64,000 nt of DNA from Diospyros lotus (taxonomy: Eukaryota > Streptophyta > Magnoliopsida > Ericales > Ebenaceae), in assembly GCF_014633365.1 (NCBI RefSeq), contig NW_026267104.1, forward strand, positions 5,268,587 through 5,332,586, in the 5' to 3' direction. The notes below the pieces were generated by a model. The model was not told the DNA's origin. It saw only the letters and a list, made by a program, of their open reading frames with translations, and made no database searches. The translations under genes and the position numbers were made by a program. Below are positions 58,432 to 64,000 of this stretch, one piece after another; position 1 is the first letter of the stretch; every line of letters starts with the position of its first letter.

Positions 58432-61400
58432 ATGGCCCCCAAGGCAAGGTTGTTCTTGTTCTCTCTCGCTATCTATGTTGCCTTGCTTTCCGGTTCCAAT
58501 ATCTCCGCGGCGTCTGCTAGAACCATCCCTCATCTGCATGCCTCTAAATCATCAAGTAGTGCCAGCGACGACGCCTGCGTCTGCGATGCCTCGAGGTTCC
58601 AAGAACTGGGGCTGGAGATGAAGGAATTTGCGTACTGTGACGCGTCGCTGTCCTATGAAGTTAGGGTGAAGGACTTGGTGGATCGGATGACGCTGGAGGA
58701 GAAGGCGCGGCAGCTCGGAGACACGGCCACTGGGGTGGAGAGGATAGGACTGCCTAAGTACGAGTGGTGGTCGGAGGCGCTGCATGGCGTCTCCAACACC
58801 GGCCAGCCAGGCAGCCTTGGCTCCTTCTTTGACGACGAAATCCCCGGTGCCACCAGCTTCCCCACCGTTATTCTCACCGCTGCAACTTTCAACGAGTCCC
58901 TTTGGAAAACCATTGGCCAAGTAAGCACTCAGACTATTCGATTAAATTGAAAAAAATTGAGCTCTGCTTTAGTTTTGTTCTGTTTTCTTTCTTTTCTAAT
59001 TACTTCGACGCTATGAGTAGATGACTTAATTTGAGTCTTTATATTTTAAATCTTGGCTTGCTTAGAGCCCTTCACACTCACAGAGAGCATAATAATGTTT
59101 CTTCCATTGGAATCCTCTATTGGTTGGCTAATCATCCTCGCTCAATTAGCTGGTAGAGCACTAACACTTAATATAGCTATGCACATCAATGATTTTTGAG
59201 ACTATATGTTGTGAATTCTATCTTGTACGAAGATAACCGGCTCTTCCTCTCGTTGGAATATATAATTTGAAATTAAGGTTTCCTTGTCAAATAATTCTTT
59301 ATCCTTATTTCTCCTCCAACTCCAAGTCTCAACTCTCCTCTGCACTCTAATTGGTATTTTTTAGAATATATAGTTGAGACTGATTTTGGGAAGAATATCC
59401 GTCTTTAATTAATTATGAATCATGTTTCTGTGAAAGCATTGCAGTTTATGAGTTTTTTTTTTTTCCCTTTTCAAGGTGAATGTTTACATAACACCCCCCC
59501 CCCCCCCCAAAAAAAAAAAAAAAAAAACTTGGATAACTTTAATTTATGTTTCTTGCCTATTACTGCAGGTTGTTTCAACAGAAGCAAGAGCCATGCACAA
59601 CTTGGGGCATGCTGGATTGACATTTTGGAGTCCAAATATCAACGTGGCGAGGGATCCTAGGTGGGGAAGAACCCAAGAAACACCTGGCGAAGACCCTCTG
59701 GTGGCAGGGAAATATGCAACAAACTATGTCAGGGGCTTGCAAGATGTTGAAGGTTCTGACCTCACCACAAATTTGAACTCTAGACCTCTCAAGGTTGCTG
59801 CATGCTGCAAGCATTATGCTGCATACGATATTGAGAGCTGGCTTGGATCCAATAGGTTTCATTTTGATTCAAAGGTACGCACATACAATAATTAGTTCAC
59901 GGCGATGAGTAAATTCTAAGTTTTATAGAGTTGTAGAGCTGAATTTTTTTTGCGTTTTGAAAGGTGACCGAGCAAGATATGAGAGAGACCTTCCTTAGTC
60001 CCTTTGAGATGTGCGTTAAGGATGGCGACGTTACCAGCGTAATGTGCTCGTTTAACCGTATCAATGGCATACCTATTTGTGCTGATCCGCAGCTCTTGAA
60101 AAACACCATTAGAGGAGAATGGGATCTTCACGGGTATGGAGAATGAAATCTGAAATCTTGGCAATCAAAATAAAACTCAAAATCACTTTCTTCGTATCCT
60201 TTTTTGCTTTCAGGTACATAGTTTCAGATTGTGATTCACTGGAAGTAATGGTAGATGGTCACAAATGGCTCGGTGACACACCAGAGGACGCTGTTGCCCA
60301 AGCACTAAAAGCAGGCTAGTCTCTTAATTTTAGCAGATGCTGTTGCACAAGCATATATGCATGGATATATATATAATTTTTGCCTTTACACATATATTGA
60401 AACCTGTTGTTGTTTGAACTTCAGGTATGGATTTGGATTGTGGGTATAAAATTGGCAGCTTCTATGGCAATTACGCGGCCAGTGCAGTGGCACAAGGGAA
60501 AGTAAGGGAGGCAGAGGTAGACAAAGCACTCAAAAACCTCTACACTGTGTTAATGAGGCTTGGGTATTTTGATGGGAGCCCTCAGTTCCAATCCCTGGGA
60601 AAGGCTGACGTGTGCTCCGAAGAACACATTGAATTAGCAGCCGAAGCAGCAAGGCAAGGAATTGTTCTTCTCAAGAATGAGAATGAAACTTTGCCTTTGA
60701 ATTCTGGTGAAATAAAGACAATAGCAGTAGTAGGGCCTCATGCTAATGCCACCAAAGTCATGATCGGAAACTATGCGGGTACGTATGTTGTTTCAGTGGA
60801 AAAACACAGGAACTTTTTTAGTGATTCGATTTAATCAAAATCTGTACAGGTGTCCCTTGCCGATATGTCTCCCCAATTGATGGCTTCTCTGCATTTGGAA
60901 AAGTGGAATATGAAAGGGGTTGCGCCGATGTTGCATGCAAGAATGAGAGCTTAATATTCCCGGCCATGAGAGCTGCAAAGAAAGCTGATGCTACTGTAAT
61001 TGTAGTGGGGCTGGACTTATCAGTAGAGGCTGAGGGCTCAGACAGAGTTGATCTGCTGCTTCCAGGCTACCAAACCCAGCTGATCAAACAAGTTGCCAGC
61101 GTCTCCAGAGGCCCTGTCATTCTTGTAGTCATGTCTGGTGGTCCAGTTGATATTTCTTTCGCCAACAACAATCCGAAGATCGGTGCCGTCTTATGGGCAG
61201 GTTATCCCGGTGAAGAAGGCGGCCGAGCCATAGCAGATGTTGTGTTGGGGAAGTGCAATCCCGGTAGGCTTTCTTCTACCATCTCCACTGCACCATTTTT
61301 ACATATATTTGAATGAATTCACTGGAACCATTTCACTGCCTTTTGCAGGTGGGAGGTTGCCTCTCACATGGTACGGGGCTGACTATGTCGACATGCTGCC

Positions 61401-61959
61401 AATGACCTCCATGCTGTTGAGACCAATCGACAGCTTAGGCTACCCGGGAAGAACATACAAATTCTTCAATGGCTCCACAATCTACCCATTTGGGTACGGA
61501 CTCAGCTACACGCAGTTCAACTACACCCTGAAATCCTCCCAAAGATCACTCGACATCAAGTTACACAAGCTGCAGCATTGCCACGACGTGAACTACAATG
61601 CAAGTGCATACAAGCCTCGGTGCCCTGCAGTTCTGATCGATGACTTGAAGTGCGACGACAACATAGAGTTCGAGGTCGAGGTCAAGAATGTGGGCAGGAG
61701 GGATGGAAGTGATGTTGTGATGGTTTACAAAGTCCCCGCAGAAGGCATTGTCGGGGCCCCTACGAAGGAGCTGATTGCCTTCCAGAGAGTTTTTGTGGCA
61801 GCAGGAGAAAGTGAGGCTGTGAAGTTTGTGGTGAACGCTTGCAAGAGCCTTGGCATAGTGGATTACGCAGCTTACCATCTTTTGCCAGCCGGGAGGCATA
61901 CAATCGTGATTGGGGATGGTGCAGTCTCATTCCCGGTTAGCATTAACTTCAAGCAATAA
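58432..61959 (+). CDS. Beta-D-xylosidase, GH3 family, copy B
   Basis: Seven exons: 58432-58920, 59569-59874, 59964-60133, 60214-60314, 60425-60778, 60850-61263, 61349-61959; 814 aa. Exon boundaries and phases equal those of copy A, including the GC donor of intron 4 (AG|GCTAGT). Exon 2 proteins share 84 of 102 residues. There is a signal peptide ([20 protein letters not shown]). The GH3 core has [27 protein letters not shown] and nucleophile D327 in YIVSDCDS; the C-terminus is fibronectin III-like. It has one extra codon in exon 5 and a longer N-terminus than copy A. Predicted role is apoplastic removal of terminal xylose or arabinose from hemicellulose. The start ATG at 58432 has CCATGGC context. 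Intron 1 (648 bp) contains a C15A19 run. No lesion seen. Confidence 0.95.
59494..59527 (+). repeat. C15A19 homopolymer pair in intron 1 of copy B
   Basis: Fifteen C followed by nineteen A, about 40 bases upstream of the exon 2 acceptor. The length is likely to be unstable or mis-assembled. Confidence 0.9.
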
Positions 61960-62016
61960 GATTTTGTCATCAAGTAGCCAAGCTAAGCTAAGCAGGAGGT
62001 TTTAGCAGTTTCAGTT
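61960..62016 (+). other. 3' flank of beta-xylosidase B
   Basis: Short 3' UTR sequence before the copia LTR. The exact LTR start is uncertain, so the UTR may extend to about 62050. Confidence 0.4.
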
Positions 62017-62734
62017 TGTTGCGAACAATTAGAGATAGGAGATAGGTTAGTGTTGTACTTTGATGAAGCTTCAATATCGCTGCGTTTGGCATAGGGGCTG
62101 GAGGGTCTTTTCAGCAACCCTCAGAGTTGCCCAAAACGGTAGCGTTTTGGGCCTCTGAGTGGATGGCTGAAACGACAACCAGCTGTGCCGTTTTGCTTGA
62201 CGTACTTCATTGTCGCATTGCCTGCTGTGTGCCCGATCGTTGATGCTCTGTTGTGCCTTTATTCATCCTGATCGCCACCGTTGCATCCTTCTATATATCT
62301 TCTACAGTGGCCTCGAGATCAGTAGCGCGCACAGCCTCCGATTACCTTCCTCTTGCTTGGTTTGATCTGTTTATTCTCTGTATTTTCTTCTCTTTCTCTG
62401 TATAGTTTATGTATGTTTTCTCTCTAGGGTTTGGCCTCTGACCTTTAGTTTCTATGGTTATGGGGCTGATTTAAAAGGTGAGAATCGTTTTTGTACAGTG
62501 AGGGTTGAGAGTTAATCTATGTAAACCGAGGTTGTAATCGTTTTGATCCGATAGTGGAGTGAGCTTTCTTTGCCGGAGCTCAACGTGGATGTAGCCCTTA
62601 TTAACGGGTGAACCACGGTAAATCTTTGGTGTTTGTGTGTTTGATTTATTCTTGGTTATCTGCATGCTTTCAGTATTAAATATTATGTGTCTTTTGCTTT
62701 GAGTGTTTGGTTGAGGTTTATCCTTTTGTAACAG

Positions 62735-62746
62735 TGGTATCAGAGC
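62735..62746 (+). other. Primer-binding site for initiator tRNA-Met
   Basis: TGGTATCAGAGC is complementary to the 3' end of plant initiator tRNA-Met, the usual primer for copia reverse transcription. It sits one base after the LTR end. Confidence 0.9.
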
Positions 62747-62933
62747 CATTTCTCTGGTATTCGCCGTTAGGGTTTTCGGAGCCTGTGCTATTTCATCTTC
62801 TGAGTCATATTTCTCTTTTAGTTGTTTTGGTCTAAGGCTCTAGGGTTTGCTGTGAGTCTCTGTCAGTCAAGGGTTTGCTGTGTGAGTCTCTGTCAGCGTC
62901 TAGGGTTTTAGGGTTCCTTCGTGCAAAGCGAAG

Positions 62934-64000
62934 ATGACATCAACCCGATATGATATCGGTACATTTGACGGAAAAAATGACTTCGGTAGTTGGAAAAAGA
63001 AGATGAGAGTCCTGCTCTCTCATCACAAAGTGCTTATTGCACTTGAGCCTGACGACAGAAAGTGGTCAGCAGATCAGTTGGCTAGAACTGATGAGGTAAG
63101 AGAAGAAGCTTTTAATCTTATTTTCTTACACCTTGGTGATAGTGTTATTCGTAAAGTTGATGGCATAAATTCCCCTATTGAACTGTGGAACAAATTGGAA
63201 TCATTATATTCTGTTTTATCTGCTCCTAATTTAGTTTATTTAAAGGGAATGTTATTCAATTTTAAAATGAATTTTTCTAAATCTATGGATGAAAACATAG
63301 ATGAGTTCACCAAGCTTACTCTATTACTAAGAGGAACAGATCAAGCCTTGGGTGATACCAGTGAGGCTATGATTCTTTTAAACTCATTGCCAGAAGAATA
63401 TAATGTAGTCAAGCATGCTTTTCAATATACTGGAATTGTACCTAGTCTAGATTTAGTCATATCTGGAATTAAAGCTAGGGAACTTGAATTGAATACATCC
63501 AAGAAGCCTGCTAATAACTTATTTGTAAAAGGCAAATTAGAAAAGAAAATCAACTCGGGTAATGGAGATCAATCTAGGGGTTCTGGGAATAGGGGTAAAA
63601 ATAAAGAAAAGAAGAGCAAACAAAAACCTAAGTAGAAATGCTATCATTGTGGGAAAGAGGGACATATTAAAAAATATTGCTATGACCTTTTACGAAAACA
63701 GAAACAAGGAGGTAATGAAACCATAGCTGCAAGTAATTTAAATACCTTAGCTGAAGTTTTGACTGTCTCTGATGAAACTGTAGCTAATGAATGGATTATG
63801 GACTCTGGGTGTTCTTTCCACATGTGTCCTAATATTGCATGGTTCCAAAACTTTAGTGACAAAGAATCTGGCACTGTTTATATGGGCAATGACCAATCTT
63901 GTAGTATAAAAGGAATAGGAGACATAACCCTTAAAATGCATGATAACAAAGTCAGAATGCTCACTAAGGTCAGATATGTGCCTGGTCTAAAACGAAATTT
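62934..64000 (+). CDS. Copia gag and start of protease, one in-frame TAG, partial
   Basis: The frame starts MTSTRYDIGTFDG at ATG 62934. Gag (UBN2-like) has ELWNKLESLY, a LPEEYNVVKHAF block and a basic tail. A TAG at 63633-63635 interrupts the frame just before the nucleocapsid zinc knuckle CYHCGKEGHIKKYC (CX2CX4HX4C). The same frame then stays open to the window end through WIMDSGCSFHM, the aspartic protease active site (DSG). Gag packages the RNA; protease processes the polyprotein. Only one stop is seen in 1067 bases, so the copy is fairly young. The stop may be an inactivating mutation or a read-through point. Confidence 0.85.

Larger units (their letters stand above)
62017..64000 (+). mobile_element. 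Ty1/copia retrotransposon, 5' part, cut by the window edge
   Basis: An LTR ends TGTAACA at 62733, followed by a primer-binding site and a gag-pol frame. The LTR should begin TGTT; candidates are 62017 (TGTTGCGAAC) and 62051 (TGTTGTACTT), giving about 0.7 kb. A CTATATATC box near 62291 may be its promoter. The second LTR lies outside the window, so the target duplication cannot be checked. Insertion is just behind the stop codon of copy B, in the same orientation. Confidence 0.85.

Overview
This is a window of flowering-plant nuclear DNA, most likely a eudicot. It has split genes with GT-AG introns, a papain-type cysteine protease, light-harvesting Lhcb1 genes, plant GH3 beta-xylosidases, nuclear tRNA-Leu genes, and AT-rich intergenic DNA full of CACTA, hAT, Ty3/gypsy and Ty1/copia elements. 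A run of 100 N (32801-32900) marks a scaffold gap. I do not name a species. All calls are by eye.

Layout. 1-3.4 kb is gene-free, with a retroelement fragment, a 39-bp truncated SINE and a hAT-like fragment. 3421-4796 (-) is a two-exon SAG12/SAG39-like cysteine protease. 6.2-29.5 kb is a nested transposon stack. A decayed minus-strand Ty3/gypsy element (gag and pre-RT near 28 kb, then RT, RT again, and RNase H near 8 kb) is split by CACTA-1 (8186-16939), a solo LTR (17329-23810) and CACTA-3 (24063-27996). CACTA-1 and CACTA-3 each hold another solo LTR, and the 17.3-kb solo LTR holds CACTA-2. Most edges are fixed by target-site duplications. 29.5-32.8 kb is repeat-rich and non-coding.

33.2-35.9 kb holds two divergent Lhcb1 genes, identical at all but 5 of 798 coding bases although their flanks do not align. 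Next comes a region built by duplication: two identical tRNA-Leu(UAG) genes in two copies of one segment, and between them seven complete units plus one partial unit (about 0.7 kb each) of what looks like the promoter and 5' UTR of the next gene. That gene is a beta-xylosidase (45961-49047). A relic of a third copy (49416-49545) and a second intact paralogue (58432-61959) follow. A fourth CACTA element carrying a hAT element lies between them. The window ends inside a Ty1/copia element (LTR, primer-binding site, gag, start of protease).

Functions. The Lhcb1 pair encodes major LHCII antenna protein for the thylakoid. The two beta-xylosidases are secreted cell-wall hemicellulose hydrolases. The cysteine protease is a vacuolar or secreted senescence-type enzyme. 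These genes do not form one pathway. The most unusual features are the amplified promoter units without coding sequence, the GC-AG intron kept in both beta-xylosidases, and the coding-only homogenisation of the Lhcb1 pair.
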